Assembly: GCA_015660865.1 (NCBI GenBank)
Contig: JACTUA010000003.1
Location: forward strand, 154,423 to 218,422
DNA length: 64,000 nt
Direction of reading: 5' to 3'
DNA from: Methanomicrobiales archaeon
Lineage (GTDB): Archaea; Halobacteriota; Methanomicrobia; Methanomicrobiales; JACTUA01
The position numbers and the translations under genes were made by a program. The notes beneath the pieces are model-generated. The model was given only the letters and a program-made list of their open reading frames with translations, was not told the origin of the DNA and did no database searches. This document shows, in pieces, positions 43,959 through 54,804 of the stretch; position 1 is the first letter of the stretch, and each line of letters starts with the position of its first letter.

Positions 43959-46900
43959 GCATGTTATCGGGGAAAAACAAGAAAATCAATGTTCTGGTTG
44001 TGGAGGACAGCCCTACTCAGGCTGAACACTTAAAGTTAATTTTGGAAAAAGCAGGGTATGAAGTAAGCGCTGCAGGCAACGGGAAAGAGGCGCTTTTACT
44101 GCTGGAAACAACCCCTCCGAACCTGGTCATTTCCGATATCGTCATGCCTGAAATGGACGGCTATGAATTCTGCCGTAGGATCAAACAGGATGAACGGTTT
44201 AAACACATCCCCGTCATCCTTGTCACCGTCCTTTATGACCCGCAGGATATCATACGGGGACTTGAATGCGGTGCGAACAATTTTATTACAAAACCCTATG
44301 ATGAAAAATATCTCCTGTCAAGGATTGAAATAGTCCTTGCCAGTTCCTTTGCTGAGGAAACTGAAACAATCCAGATTGGACTTGATATCTCATTTGTCGG
44401 CAAAAGGTATCACATCACCGCAAACCGGCTGCAGATCCTCAACATGCTCCTTTCCACCTACGAGACAGCTGTCCAGAAAAACCAGGAACTTACTGAGGCA
44501 AGAGATCAGCTCAGGGACCTGAACGAACATCTTGAGGATCTGGTTGCAGAACGGACCCTCCAGCTCAAGCACACAAACAGCCAACTCCTTGAAGAGATTG
44601 GAGCCCGAAAAAAGACCGAGGAAGCGCTCCAAAGAAAGACAAGGGCATACCAGGTGATCTCCGGATGTAACCAGTTCCTTGTCAGGGCATCAGAACCACA
44701 AGACCTCATTAAGGAGGTCTGTAAGATCCTGGTGGCCCTGGGAGGATATCGCTGTGCATGGATGGGGTACGCCCGTCATGACAAGGACAAAACTGTTGAA
44801 ATGGTTGCCCAGTCCGGATTTGAACAGGAATATCTCAAAAATCTCCAGATCCTCTGGAAAAAGGGACCTCATGGAAAAGGCCCTACAGGCACTGCAATCA
44901 GGACCGGTAAACCCTCGGTTGTGCATAATATCCAAAACAATCCAAAATGCCGGAGCTGGAGATCCGAGGCAATAAAGCGGGATTATTCCACGGTCGCAGC
45001 ATTTCCGATTATCATACAGGAACAGGCGATTGGTGCGCTGACCATCTATGCCAGCGAACCGGACGCATTCGACTCTGATGAAATACAATTGCTTTCAGAA
45101 ATGACTGGCGACCTTGCATTTGGAATTGAATCAATACAGACTAAAATCGCTCGCAACCAGGCTGATGAGGCACTCAGACAGAGCGAGGAGCGCTACAAGA
45201 GGGTCATCGAGAGCCAGACGGAGCTCATCACCCGGTTCGCACCCGATTCCACCGTCACCTTCGTCAATGATGCCTTCCTCAAGTACTTCGGCCTCAACCG
45301 GGACGAGATCATAGGGAAGAAGTTCAAGCCGGAGATCCCGAAGGAGAACCGCGAAGTGGTGGGGAGGCACTTCGCCTCCCTCACGAAAGAGGCACCGGTC
45401 GCATCGATCGAACACCGCATCATCATGCCTGACGGCAAGGTCAAATGGCAGCGGTGGATCGACCGTGCAATCTATGACGATGACGGCAATCTCGTCGAGT
45501 ACCAGAGCGTCGGGAGGGATACCACCGAGCGCAAGCGGGCCGAGGCGGCGCTCCGTGAGAGCGAGGAGAAGTACCGGAACCTGGTCGAACTTGCCAGTGC
45601 CGGTATTGCTATCGTCCAGGATGGCCTGGTAAAGTACAGCAATCTGGGCTTTGGACAGATATGGGGGGGTGCGGTTGAAGATCTCATACGAATCCCCTTT
45701 GCGGATCTCATTCATCCAGAAAAAAGGGCCGAAGTGCTTGAACGCTACAATGATCGTCTTGCGGGGAAGTCTGTTCCCCAGACCTACGAGACGATCTTTT
45801 TGCGAAAGGACGGCAGTCCCTACCCTGCTGAGATTGCTGCAAGAGTCATCACGTACCAGGGCGGGCCCGCCGACCTCGTGATTATCCGTGACATCACCGA
45901 CCAGAAGCGTGCGGAAGGGGCATTGAGAGAGTCAGAAGAAAAATTCAGGGCTATCTTCAATCACGCGAGCGATGGGATGTTTCTCGTGGATCTGGAAGCC
46001 AGAAAATTCTTCATGTGCAACGCTACGTGCGCGAAGATGCTGGACTATACCCAGGAGGAGTTTTCGAATCTGGATATCGCCGAAATCCACCCCCAGGAAG
46101 ATCTGCTTTTCATCCACGAACAGATCGGAAGATACAGCAGAGGGGAGGAGGGAATACGGAGTGATATCAGGTTCAAGCGGAGAGACGGGAGCATTTTTGA
46201 CGCCGATCTCAGCCCTGCCTTTGTAACCATTGCAAAGAAGAGCTACCTCCTCATCATCTTCAAGGACATCACCGAACGGAAGATGACGGAACAGGCCCTC
46301 AAGGAATCAGAAGAGATGTTCCGGAACCCGGTTGAGCAGTCCCCGGTCGGTGTGTTTCTCATCCAGGACAACAAAATCAGGTATGCAAACCCTAGGCTTG
46401 CGGAGATGGTTGGGTATAACCGTGATGATCTGCTCAACAAATCCTTTGAGCTGATGATCTTTTCCGATGACCTGCAAAAGGTCCGCGACGAAATCAGCAA
46501 ACAGTTAAGCGGGGAAGGGGGCGCCGGCTCTATTGAGGTCCTGGGTGTAAAAAAGGATGGGATGATTATCCATCTGGAGATGTACGCCTCATCCATGATC
46601 TACCAAGGCCGCCCTGCTATCTACGGGACCATTATCGACATCACCGAGCGCAAACTTGCGGAGGAGGCGCAGCGTGCTTCGGAGATCCGGTACCGGCGGC
46701 TCTTTGAGACGGCGCAGGACGGAATACTCATCCTCGATGCCGAGACCGGGCAGATCGTTGAGGTGAATCCATTTTTAATTAATATGCTGGGATTCTCACG
46801 CGAACAGTTCCTGGGAAAGAAAATATGGGAGATCGGGCTATTCAAGGACATTGTTGCCAACAAAGACAACTTCATTGAATTGCAACGGAAGGAATACATC

Positions 46901-47689
46901 CGTTACGAAGATCTGCCGCTCGAAACTGCCGATGGAAGGCGGATAGCCGTGGAGTTCGTCAGTAACGTGTATGTTGTGAACCACACGAGGGTGATCCAGT
47001 GCAACATCCGGGACATCACCGAGCGCAAACGACTGGGGGATCAGTTGAAGGAGTCGCTCAAGGAGAAGGAGGTGCTTCTCCGGGAGATCCACCACCGGGT
47101 CAAGAACAACATGCAGGTCATCTCCTCCCTCCTCTCCATGCAGTCCCAGAACATCAAGGATGAGGGGATCCGCGGGTTGTTCAAGGAGAGCCAGAACAGG
47201 ATCCGGTCCATCGCCCTTGTCCACGAACTCCTGTACCGTTCCGATAACCTCTACCAGATCGAGTACGGGGCGTACCTGAAGAAGATGTTCATCCCCCTCT
47301 TTGAGTCCTACAGCATCGACCAGAGAAAGGTATCGATAGCGATCGAGGCCCCAAGAGTACTGATCACCATCGATAAGGCTGTTCCCTGCAGCCTCATTAT
47401 CAATGAGCTCATCTCCAACTCCCTCAAGCATGCCTTCCCGGGAGATAGGAAAGGGGCGATCACCATCAGGTTCGGGCTGGATGCAGGGAAGGGGGAATAC
47501 TCCCTCGATTATGGCGACAACGGGGTTGGTTTACCACCGGGGCTGGACATCAAAACGCTGAATACCCTCGGCATGCGGCTCATCAACGGGCTGACAAAGC
47601 AACTCGGGGGGACGATTGAGATCCAGGGCACCGAAGGGACGCATTTCAGGATCACTTTCCCCGGAGAAGGTGCACAGGGGGGGAGATGA
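43955..47689 (+). CDS. Receiver-GAF-PAS5-histidine kinase (putative output of the chemosensory system)
   Basis: 1244 residues: receiver domain (about 11-130; acidic Glu17/Asp18, phospho-acceptor Asp61 in SDIVMPEMDG, Lys113), coiled coil (165-225), GAF (235-400), five PAS domains (about 415-1030, each ending near TERKRAE or ITERK), then a HisKA_2-type dimerisation region with REIHHRVKNNMQVISS (His1046/1047) and an ATPase domain (INELISNSLKHAF, GDNGVGLPPG). It is cytoplasmic: no membrane segment. The ATG overlaps the cheB stop, so it belongs to the operon. Receipt of phosphate from CheA at Asp61 would make its kinase activity the output, but this is inference. The sequence looks mosaic in composition. 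Confidence 0.88.
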   Translation: MSMLSGKNKKINVLVVEDSPTQAEHLKLILEKAGYEVSAAGNGKEALLLLETTPPNLVISDIVMPEMDGYEFCRRIKQDERFKHIPVILVTVLYDPQDIIRGLECGANNFITKPYDEKYLLSRIEIVLASSFAEETETIQIGLDISFVGKRYHITANRLQILNMLLSTYETAVQKNQELTEARDQLRDLNEHLEDLVAERTLQLKHTNSQLLEEIGARKKTEEALQRKTRAYQVISGCNQFLVRASEPQDLIKEVCKILVALGGYRCAWMGYARHDKDKTVEMVAQSGFEQEYLKNLQILWKKGPHGKGPTGTAIRTGKPSVVHNIQNNPKCRSWRSEAIKRDYSTVAAFPIIIQEQAIGALTIYASEPDAFDSDEIQLLSEMTGDLAFGIESIQTKIARNQADEALRQSEERYKRVIESQTELITRFAPDSTVTFVNDAFLKYFGLNRDEIIGKKFKPEIPKENREVVGRHFASLTKEAPVASIEHRIIMPDGKVKWQRWIDRAIYDDDGNLVEYQSVGRDTTERKRAEAALRESEEKYRNLVELASAGIAIVQDGLVKYSNLGFGQIWGGAVEDLIRIPFADLIHPEKRAEVLERYNDRLAGKSVPQTYETIFLRKDGSPYPAEIAARVITYQGGPADLVIIRDITDQKRAEGALRESEEKFRAIFNHASDGMFLVDLEARKFFMCNATCAKMLDYTQEEFSNLDIAEIHPQEDLLFIHEQIGRYSRGEEGIRSDIRFKRRDGSIFDADLSPAFVTIAKKSYLLIIFKDITERKMTEQALKESEEMFRNPVEQSPVGVFLIQDNKIRYANPRLAEMVGYNRDDLLNKSFELMIFSDDLQKVRDEISKQLSGEGGAGSIEVLGVKKDGMIIHLEMYASSMIYQGRPAIYGTIIDITERKLAEEAQRASEIRYRRLFETAQDGILILDAETGQIVEVNPFLINMLGFSREQFLGKKIWEIGLFKDIVANKDNFIELQRKEYIRYEDLPLETADGRRIAVEFVSNVYVVNHTRVIQCNIRDITERKRLGDQLKESLKEKEVLLREIHHRVKNNMQVISSLLSMQSQNIKDEGIRGLFKESQNRIRSIALVHELLYRSDNLYQIEYGAYLKKMFIPLFESYSIDQRKVSIAIEAPRVLITIDKAVPCSLIINELISNSLKHAFPGDRKGAITIRFGLDAGKGEYSLDYGDNGVGLPPGLDIKTLNTLGMRLINGLTKQLGGTIEIQGTEGTHFRITFPGEGAQGGR

Positions 47690-47791
47690 GCCGTATAAAC
47701 TATTTCAACCCGGACATTCCATCTACAGATGGTGAAGAAATACCCTTGGAGAGATATGGTGTTACTTCAGACGGGGAAATGAGGGTATTCT

Positions 47792-48922
47792 ATGGGAAAG
47801 AAGAAGATACTCATCGTTGAAGACGAATTTATCACCGCCTCGGATATTCAGTCAACCCTCAAGGGAATGGGTTTTCTCGTCCCGGGCATCGCCGATACCG
47901 GTGAGGATGCAATCAAGATGGCAGGGGATCTCAAACCCGATGCCATCCTGATGGACATCCTCCTCAAGGGCAAGATGAACGGGATAGCCGCTGCGAGCAT
48001 CATCAAGGATAAATACGGCATCCCCGTCATCTACCTCACCGGCCAGTCGGACGATGCGACGATCAACAGGGCCCTCGAGAGCGAGCCCTTCGGGTACATC
48101 ATCAAACCCTTCGAGGAGAAGACCCTCAAGGCAACCATCGGCATGGCCCTCTACAAGCATGCCATCGACGAGAGCCTGAGGGAGAGCGACCAGCTCGTCC
48201 ATTCCCTGATCGACTCCAATACGGAGCCGATGTTCATCCTCGACCAGAATATCAGGGTGCTCGTCATCAATGAAGCCCTCGCGTGCAGGGCTCCGGGCGC
48301 ACCAAAAACGGCCGACCAGACCCTCGACAGCCTCGTCTCCGCGGGGCTCGTCACGAAGAAACTCGCCGATGCGGTTCGGGCGCATTTCTACGATAAAAAG
48401 CCGTTTTTCTTTGACGAGGAAGTCAGCGGGAAGTGGGTCGCCCACAGTATCACCCCCCTTCCCGACACCCATGGCCAGATCGTCAGGTGCGCGGTGCACA
48501 GCAGCGATGTAACCGAGATAAAACAGGCGGATGGGAAGCTGAAGGCCCTCAACGAGCAGCTCCTCAGGGAGAGGAAGGACCTCATCATCTACAAGGCGAT
48601 GCTCGACGGCATGGACGACATCCTCATCGCCACCACCGACATGGGGGTCATCTTCTTTGTGAATGATGCCTTCCAGAAACGGTTCGGCTATGCCCTGGAC
48701 GAGGTGAAGGGGAAGCCGATGGGGATCCTCAAGGACCCCCAGGATACCTTCCCCATCGATGGCAATGCGTTCTTCGTAGACAAGAAGACCGTCTGGAACG
48801 GGAGCATGACGCTCGTCACCAAGCACCAGCTGAAGCTGAAGACGCTCTTGAAAAGTACTCCCGTCATCCGCGACAATGTCACCATCTGCCGCGTGTTTGT
48901 GCTCAGGGAACGGCTGAGCTGA
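47792..48922 (+). CDS. Response regulator with two PAS domains
   Basis: 376 residues: receiver domain (phospho-acceptor Asp55 in ILMDILLKGKMNG; Lys in YIIKPF), then two PAS-like domains (about 140-245 and 265-376) joined by the helix KQADGKLKALNEQLLRERKD. There is no DNA-binding or kinase domain. It is 102 bases downstream of the hybrid kinase and on the same strand, so it is a candidate phospho-acceptor of its kinase. The gap of 260 bases that follows holds a tiny possible remnant (49011-49085). Confidence 0.82.
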   Translation: MGKKKILIVEDEFITASDIQSTLKGMGFLVPGIADTGEDAIKMAGDLKPDAILMDILLKGKMNGIAAASIIKDKYGIPVIYLTGQSDDATINRALESEPFGYIIKPFEEKTLKATIGMALYKHAIDESLRESDQLVHSLIDSNTEPMFILDQNIRVLVINEALACRAPGAPKTADQTLDSLVSAGLVTKKLADAVRAHFYDKKPFFFDEEVSGKWVAHSITPLPDTHGQIVRCAVHSSDVTEIKQADGKLKALNEQLLRERKDLIIYKAMLDGMDDILIATTDMGVIFFVNDAFQKRFGYALDEVKGKPMGILKDPQDTFPIDGNAFFVDKKTVWNGSMTLVTKHQLKLKTLLKSTPVIRDNVTICRVFVLRERLS

Positions 48923-49010
48923 ACAGCTAGACCTTGGGATTTCAGAGAGAGATGCCCGTCAACGCCCACGCCCCCTTGTAGAGGCATGGGAAGGGTTGAG
49001 GTTCCGGACC

Positions 49011-49085
49011 ATGGCGCGATCAACGGTCCTCTACGAGAACAACCGGCCCAGGAACTACGTCTTCGTGATGAGGGACAAGGTTTGA
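49011..49085 (+). pseudogene. Possible short PAS-protein remnant (24 codons)
   Basis: The translation runs ARSTVLYENNRPRNYVFVMR then DKV and a stop. The NYVFVMRD end resembles the last strand of a PAS domain before the DITERK linker. No ribosome binding site is convincing. The rest of 48923-49182 shows nothing recognisable. Confidence 0.25.
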
Positions 49086-49182
49086 TGGAAAGCCCGGGAT
49101 GGGCAGAACGGACGAAAAGCCGGGTGAGAGACAGGGCAGTCCCTTGCTCCTGATCGCTCACCGTTTTATAGAGTACACTCTC

Positions 49183-50826
49183 TTAACGCTGCACGGCTCC
49201 GAGGTTGGCCTGCTCAACCGTTGCAGCGTACCTGGCCAGGACGCCGGCGAGGGGCTTCTTTCGTGGTTTCCATGACCTGCGCCGATCTTTCAGGACCTTC
49301 TCCGCGACGAGGAGATCGAGGCTCTTCTTCCCGATGTCGATGGCGATGATATCCCCGTCGCGGACGAGGGCGATGGGGCCGCCGACCTGCGCCTCGGGGG
49401 CGGCGTGGCCGATGCACGGCCCCCTTGTTCCTCCCGAGAACCTCCCGTCGGTGACAAGGGCGACCCGCCGGTACCCGAGACCATAGATGGCCGATGTCGG
49501 GGAGAGCATCTCGGGCATACCGGGGCCGCCCCGGGGGCCTTCGTACCGGACGACCACTACGTCACCTTCCCTGATCTCCCGGGCAAGGATCGCATCCATC
49601 GCGGCCCTCTCACCGTCAAAGACCTGGGCAGGGCCCTTGTGGCGCCACATTCTCTCGTCAACAGCCGCGGCCTTCACCACCGCACCGTCAGGGGCAAGGG
49701 AACCCCTGAGCACCCTGAGGCCGCCGGCCGCATGCACCGGTTTCTTGATTGTATGGATGATCTTCGGGTCGCTGACCCGGCCCATTCCCGCTATCTCCCT
49801 GATGCCCGGCCCTGAGACAGTTGGCGCATCCTCAAGGACATCTTTGAGCCGGGAGAGAACCGCCGGGATACCCCCGGCCCTGTGGAGGGCGAGCATCGAG
49901 TGGGGTCCTGCAGGCTGCATATCGCAGATGTGCGGGATCCCGCTCCCCAGGGTATTGAAGGTCTCCAGGTCAAGGGGGATGCCGGCCTCGACGGCAAGAG
50001 CCATGAGGTGGAGGATGGTGTTCGTGGATCCCCCGAGGGCCATGTCAACCCGGATGGCATTCCGGATGCTCTCTCCGGTGATTAACCCTCGCGGGGTGAC
50101 CCCTTCTCTCACCAGGGCCACCACCCGTTCCCCGCTCTGCTTCGCGATCCGGAGCTTTCCTGCATCCACGGCGGGGATTGTCGCGCAACCGGCAAGGGAC
50201 ATGCCAAGGGACTCGGTGACGCAGGCCATGGTGTTCGCGGTATAGAGCCCCTGGCAGGAGCCGCAGCCGGGCATGGATGCGCACTCCAGCGTATGGAGCT
50301 CCCCTTCGTCCATGGTCCCCGCGGCTACCCTCCCTACCGCCTCGAAGACATCGATGAGGGAGAGGTCCCTGCCCCCGAGGGAACCCGGGAGCATGGGCCC
50401 TCCCGTAACAACGATCGCCGGTACATCGCACCGGACCGCTGCCATGAGCATCCCCGGCACGATCTTGTCGCAGGTGCCGACGCAGACGAGGCCGTCGAAC
50501 CGGTGGGCCTGCACCATGAGCTCGATTGAGTCGGCGATATTCTCCCTGGAGGGGAGGGAGTAGCGCATCCCTTCGTGGCCCATGGCGATCCCGTCACAGA
50601 TCCCGATCACCCCGAACTCGAATGGGACCCCCCCGGCTGCGCAGATCCCTTCTCTTACCCTCTCCGAGATCTGCCGCAGGTGCACATGGCCGGGAACGAT
50701 AGTGTTCCAGGCATTCGCGATCCCGATGAAGGGCTCATCCATCTCGCGTTCCGTAACCCCGAGGGACCGCAGCAGGGCGCGGTTGGGCGCCCGCTCGAAC
50801 CCCTGTTTCACTACTTCGCTCCGCAT
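49183..50826 (-). CDS. ilvD: Dihydroxy-acid dehydratase
   Basis: IlvD dehydrates dihydroxyisovalerate and its homologue in branched-chain amino acid synthesis, using an iron-sulfur cluster. The 547-residue protein has Cys119 ([13 protein letters not shown]) and Cys188/Cys191 ([15 protein letters not shown]), with the C-terminal GRFSGGTRG motif; length is normal. Its start overlaps the end of cobA by 16 bases, so it is the last gene of the tetrapyrrole cluster, an unusual partnership. Confidence 0.95.
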   Translation of the reverse strand: MRSEVVKQGFERAPNRALLRSLGVTEREMDEPFIGIANAWNTIVPGHVHLRQISERVREGICAAGGVPFEFGVIGICDGIAMGHEGMRYSLPSRENIADSIELMVQAHRFDGLVCVGTCDKIVPGMLMAAVRCDVPAIVVTGGPMLPGSLGGRDLSLIDVFEAVGRVAAGTMDEGELHTLECASMPGCGSCQGLYTANTMACVTESLGMSLAGCATIPAVDAGKLRIAKQSGERVVALVREGVTPRGLITGESIRNAIRVDMALGGSTNTILHLMALAVEAGIPLDLETFNTLGSGIPHICDMQPAGPHSMLALHRAGGIPAVLSRLKDVLEDAPTVSGPGIREIAGMGRVSDPKIIHTIKKPVHAAGGLRVLRGSLAPDGAVVKAAAVDERMWRHKGPAQVFDGERAAMDAILAREIREGDVVVVRYEGPRGGPGMPEMLSPTSAIYGLGYRRVALVTDGRFSGGTRGPCIGHAAPEAQVGGPIALVRDGDIIAIDIGKKSLDLLVAEKVLKDRRRSWKPRKKPLAGVLARYAATVEQANLGAVQR

Positions 50827-51563
50827 AAATCCTCCTCACGATAGAGGCCGACGACGTCCCCGATGACGATAACCGCGGGGGGCCGGACTCCGGCCTCCCT
50901 CCCGATCTCCCCGATCCTCCCGAGGGGCCCGGTGGTGACCCGCTGCCCGGGGTCAAGGCCCCGCTCGATGATGGCCACCGGCGTGTCCGGATCTTTCCCC
51001 CCGGCCACCAGGCACGAGGCGATGGAGGGGAGGTTCTTCACGCCCATCAGAATCACGATAGTTCCCCGGAACCTGGCCAGGAGTCTCCAGTCGAGGGTGG
51101 ACTCCTCCTTGGCGGGATCTTCGTGGCCGGTGAGGATCACAACCTCTGACGCATAGCTCCGGTGGGTAACCGGGATCCCGACGCAGCCGGGGACAGCGAT
51201 AGCGCTCGGAACCCCCGGGACGAGCTCCACAGGTACCCCCGCGGCCCGCAGGGCCTCGAGCTCCTCGCCCCCTCTCCCGAAGAGGAACGGGTCGCCTCCC
51301 TTCAGGCGTACCACCCGTTTACCTTCGAGAGCCTTCTCCACCATGGTCCGCTCGATCTCGTCCTGTTCCAGGGTGTGCTTTGAGCCCGACTTCCCGCAGT
51401 CGATGAGCTCCGCCCCTGCCGGGAGGAGATCCCTCACCCCGCCGGCGAGCTGGTCGTAGAGGACAACCTCTGCCTTCCCAAGGATCCTCCGTGCCTTGAC
51501 GGTAAGGAGGTCGGGACTCCCGGGACCGGCCCCGACGAGGTAGACCTTACCTTTTCTCTTCAT
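50811..51563 (-). CDS. cobA: Uroporphyrinogen-III C-methyltransferase
   Basis: SUMT transfers two methyl groups from SAM to uroporphyrinogen III giving precorrin-2, the branch point towards siroheme, F430 and corrinoids. The protein of 250 residues has the signature [19 protein letters not shown] at its start and [20 protein letters not shown]. The frame is open to 51824 within hemC, but ATG 51563 gives the family N-terminus and follows GGGGGAAAGG. It overlaps hemC by 17 bases and ilvD by 16. Confidence 0.94.
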   Translation of the reverse strand: MKRKGKVYLVGAGPGSPDLLTVKARRILGKAEVVLYDQLAGGVRDLLPAGAELIDCGKSGSKHTLEQDEIERTMVEKALEGKRVVRLKGGDPFLFGRGGEELEALRAAGVPVELVPGVPSAIAVPGCVGIPVTHRSYASEVVILTGHEDPAKEESTLDWRLLARFRGTIVILMGVKNLPSIASCLVAGGKDPDTPVAIIERGLDPGQRVTTGPLGRIGEIGREAGVRPPAVIVIGDVVGLYREEDLCGAK

Positions 51564-52443
51564 CCTTTCCCCCGATGAAGTCCCGGGCCGCTGCAAGCAG
51601 GTCCGCGGCCTTCTCTGCGAGGCGTTTCCCGCACGCCCGTGCAGCCTCGATATCGGCCACGTCTTCCTCGACGCGTTCTGTCCTGCTCCCGTCCAGGGAG
51701 AGCACCTCGGCGATGAGGTGGCCGTCCCTGCAGTAGACACCGATGGGAGTGAAGCATCCGCCGCCCAGCTCCTCGAGGACTGCACGCTCGGCCATGACAT
51801 CCTTCCTCGTCGGGGTATGATCAAGGGATGACAGGGTGATGATCAGGAGGGGGTCATCCCGGGAGACCACGGCGATCGCCCCCTGGTTCGCGGTGGGGAC
51901 GAAACGTTCCGGTGAGAGCCGGTACCCCCGGAGCGTATAGTCCAGCCGATGGAGGCCGGCCTCCGCGAGGATAATACCATGGAAGTCCCCCGAGATGAGC
52001 TTCCGTATCCTCGTGTCCACGTTCCCCCGGAGAGATCTCACCTCAACGGTGGGGTCATGGCGAAGGATCTGGGCGCGCCTCCGCATGCTCGAGGTGCCGA
52101 CGATACTCACCTGGTCCATGGCCGTGGAGATGGCAAGGTAGTCAGCAGGGGAGTCTCTCTTCAGGATGGCGGTGGTATTGAGTCCCTCGGGGCGCTTGAC
52201 CGGGATGTCCTTCATGCTGTGGACCGCGGCATCGATCTCTCCCCGCAGGATCGCGTCATCCAGGGCCTTGACAAAGAGGCCCTGGCCGCCGACCTCGTGG
52301 AGAGGGACGCCGGTATCGTCATCACCCTGGGTGCGGATGATGACGGTCTCCACCTCGACACCCTGCTCGGCAAGGGTCCTCGCTACCCGCTCGGTCTGGA
52401 GAAGGGCGAGCTTGCTGCCCCGGGTCCCGATCACGAGAGGCAT
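51547..52443 (-). CDS. hemC: Porphobilinogen deaminase (hydroxymethylbilane synthase)
   Basis: HemC joins four porphobilinogens into hydroxymethylbilane on a dipyrromethane cofactor held by cysteine. The 298-residue protein starts [20 protein letters not shown], contains VHSMKDIPV, and has the cofactor cysteine at Cys230 ([11 protein letters not shown]). It overlaps hemL (13 bases) and cobA. Uroporphyrinogen-III synthase (hemD), needed next, is not in the cluster. Confidence 0.95.
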   Translation of the reverse strand: MPLVIGTRGSKLALLQTERVARTLAEQGVEVETVIIRTQGDDDTGVPLHEVGGQGLFVKALDDAILRGEIDAAVHSMKDIPVKRPEGLNTTAILKRDSPADYLAISTAMDQVSIVGTSSMRRRAQILRHDPTVEVRSLRGNVDTRIRKLISGDFHGIILAEAGLHRLDYTLRGYRLSPERFVPTANQGAIAVVSRDDPLLIITLSSLDHTPTRKDVMAERAVLEELGGGCFTPIGVYCRDGHLIAEVLSLDGSRTERVEEDVADIEAARACGKRLAEKAADLLAAARDFIGGKDEEKR

Positions 52444-53678
52444 TCCTGGTACCCCGTTGCAATCGCCTCGATATCTTCATCCGTGTGAGCCGCTGAGAGG
52501 AAGTTTGTCTCGAACTGGGAAGGCGGCAGGAAGATCCCGCGGGAGAGCATCTCCTTCCAGAGACCGGCAAAGGCACCGGTATCGCTCTCTTTCGCCTCCC
52601 GGTAATTACGCGGGGGCTTCTCCCTGAAGAAGTACTTGAACATGGAACCGAGCTGGACAAAAGACCCCTTCCCTCCCGAGTCATGAACCGCCTCGCCGAT
52701 GGTTTGGGCCATATCGTCAAGGCGGTTGTAGATATCGCTGTTCTCCTGGAGGTACCGGATCGTGGCGATGCCTGCGGCGAGGGAGAGGGGATTCCCGCTG
52801 AAGGTGCCTGCCTGGTAGACCGGGCCGCACGGGGCAACATAGTCCATGATCTCCCTTCTCCCCCCGAAGACCCCTATCGGGAGGCCTCCGCCGACGATCT
52901 TCCCCAGGGTCGTGAGATCGGGCCTGATGCCGTAGAGCCCCTGGGCCCCGCCCCTCCCCAGCCGGTAGCCGGTGATCACCTCATCAAAGATGAGGAGGAC
53001 ATCATGGGCCTTCGTGATGGACCGGACCTCGTCGAGATATTTTCTCTCAGGGAGCACGGGCCCGATGTTCCCGAGGACAGGTTCGAGGATGAAGGCGGCA
53101 ACATCCCCGTTCCTGGCGAGGGTGTCCTCGAGAGAGGATGGATCATTATACGGGACCTGGAGGGTGTGGCGGGTGAGATCCGGAAGCACTCCCGCCGAGT
53201 CCGGGACCCCGAGGGTTGTCGCTCCTGAACCGGCTTTGACAAGCACCGCATCATGGGCTCCATGAAAACCGCCCTCGACCTTCACGATATCGCTCCTCCC
53301 CGTGAAACCCCGCGCGACGCGGATGGCTGACATGGTCGCCTCGCTCCCGCTCGAGACGAAGCGCATCAGCTCCATCGACGGGTAATCCCCCCGGATGAGA
53401 CCTGCCATCTCGGGTTCCAGGGGAGTCGGGGTCCCATACAGCCATCCCTTCTCCAGCTGCGAGCGGATAGCGGCGAGGATCGCGGGATGGGCATGACCCA
53501 GCAGGAGGGGACCGTAGGCCATGCAGCAGTCGATGAGATCCTGCCCATCAGCCGTCACGATCCTGCCCCCCCTTCCCGCGAGGGTATAGAAGGGATGGGG
53601 CTTGATGGCCCGGACGGGGCTGCTCACCCCGCCCGGCATCAGCTTCACCGCCCGGGCATACAGTTCACTGCTCTTCAC
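52431..53678 (-). CDS. hemL: Glutamate-1-semialdehyde 2,1-aminomutase
   Basis: HemL makes 5-aminolevulinate from glutamate semialdehyde with PLP. Motifs: [10 protein letters not shown] near the start, [20 protein letters not shown], and [20 protein letters not shown] with the PLP lysine. Start is GTG 53678 preceded by GGGGTGG; the frame is open upstream into hemB. About 415 residues, normal. It overlaps hemB by 14 bases and hemC by 13. Confidence 0.95.
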   Translation of the reverse strand: MKSSELYARAVKLMPGGVSSPVRAIKPHPFYTLAGRGGRIVTADGQDLIDCCMAYGPLLLGHAHPAILAAIRSQLEKGWLYGTPTPLEPEMAGLIRGDYPSMELMRFVSSGSEATMSAIRVARGFTGRSDIVKVEGGFHGAHDAVLVKAGSGATTLGVPDSAGVLPDLTRHTLQVPYNDPSSLEDTLARNGDVAAFILEPVLGNIGPVLPERKYLDEVRSITKAHDVLLIFDEVITGYRLGRGGAQGLYGIRPDLTTLGKIVGGGLPIGVFGGRREIMDYVAPCGPVYQAGTFSGNPLSLAAGIATIRYLQENSDIYNRLDDMAQTIGEAVHDSGGKGSFVQLGSMFKYFFREKPPRNYREAKESDTGAFAGLWKEMLSRGIFLPPSQFETNFLSAAHTDEDIEAIATGYQECLS

Positions 53679-54648
53679 GCGCCCACCCCGCGGCTTCTTC
53701 GGCAAAGTAGGTGATGATGAGATCTGCACCCGCCCGCTTGATGCAGGTGAGGCACTCCATGACGGCGATCCGCTCATCGATCCAGCCCCGCTCCGCGGCC
53801 GCCCTGATCATGGCATACTCCCCGCTCACCTGGAACGCTGCCAGGGGGAGCCCGAGATCCCGGAGGGCGGCAAGGATGTCCAGGTAGTACCCGGCAGGCT
53901 TCACCATGAGGATATCCGCCCCTTCCTCTGCATCAAGCGTGGACTCCAGGATCGCCTCGCGGGCATTGGACGGGTTGAGCTGGTAGGTGGTCCTGTCCCC
54001 GAAGCTGTAGCCCGAGTCTGCCGCCTCCCTGAAGGGCCCGTAGAACCCGGAGGCGAACTTGCTCGAATAGGACATGATGAGGACATCCTCAAAGCCGCTC
54101 TCGTCCAGGGCATCCCGGATGGACGCAACCATGCCGTCCAGCATGCAGGACGGGGCAACGACATCCGCACCCGCCTCGGCGTGGCTCACGGCGATCCTGT
54201 TCATGAGCTCGAGGGAGGCGTCGTTCAGGAGGTCCTGCCCGCCGGCCTTCTCCCCGATGATCCCGCAATGCCCGTGATCGGTATACTCGCAGGCGCAGAC
54301 GTCGGTGCATACAACGAGGTCGGGAACCGCTTCTTTCATCGCCCTCACGGACCTCTGAATCACCCCGTCAGGTGCGAAGGCAGACCTCGCTTCGGGATCC
54401 TTCGCTGCCGGTATCCCGAAGAGGAGGACGGACGGGAGATCAAGGTCGGCGATCCTCGCCGCAACGCCCGAAAGATCCCCGATCGGGTACCTCACCTGCC
54501 CGGGCATGGAGCCGATGGGCAGGGCGCGGTCGATCCTCTCGTCAACAAAGAGGGGGACGACGAGGTCGTTCACATGGACGCAGGTCTCGGTGAAGAGCTC
54601 CTGCACGATCCTCCGCCGGTACCTTCGCATTCTCCTCACCGGAAACAC
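53665..54648 (-). CDS. hemB: Delta-aminolevulinic acid dehydratase (porphobilinogen synthase)
   Basis: HemB condenses two 5-aminolevulinates. The zinc-site cysteines are in [16 protein letters not shown], and the two Schiff-base lysines in [15 protein letters not shown] and [12 protein letters not shown]. The start is set at GTG 54648, which gives [13 protein letters not shown], like other HemB proteins, and follows GAGGGAT; a GTG at 54681 is open too. It is separated from hemA by a small gene on the other strand. Confidence 0.93.
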   Translation of the reverse strand: MFPVRRMRRYRRRIVQELFTETCVHVNDLVVPLFVDERIDRALPIGSMPGQVRYPIGDLSGVAARIADLDLPSVLLFGIPAAKDPEARSAFAPDGVIQRSVRAMKEAVPDLVVCTDVCACEYTDHGHCGIIGEKAGGQDLLNDASLELMNRIAVSHAEAGADVVAPSCMLDGMVASIRDALDESGFEDVLIMSYSSKFASGFYGPFREAADSGYSFGDRTTYQLNPSNAREAILESTLDAEEGADILMVKPAGYYLDILAALRDLGLPLAAFQVSGEYAMIRAAAERGWIDERIAVMECLTCIKRAGADLIITYFAEEAAGWAREEQ

Positions 54649-54804
54649 GTTCACGTATCCCTCCCTCGCGTATTTCAGCACCAGTGATTTCAGGTTCTAT
54701 CCAAAAGAAGATACCGATTGGGAATACCTGTCCGAAGAAACGCCGGGCCGCGATAATAACCTTTATTGAGGGAAGCCCGTAATTGCTTCTCTGAGGAACC
54801 TGAG

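Noticed and set aside
36269..48922. Swimming chemotaxis cluster
   Set aside because: No cheY, cheC, cheD, cheF or archaellum genes are present, and the CheR-TPR and CheA-REC fusions point to another output.
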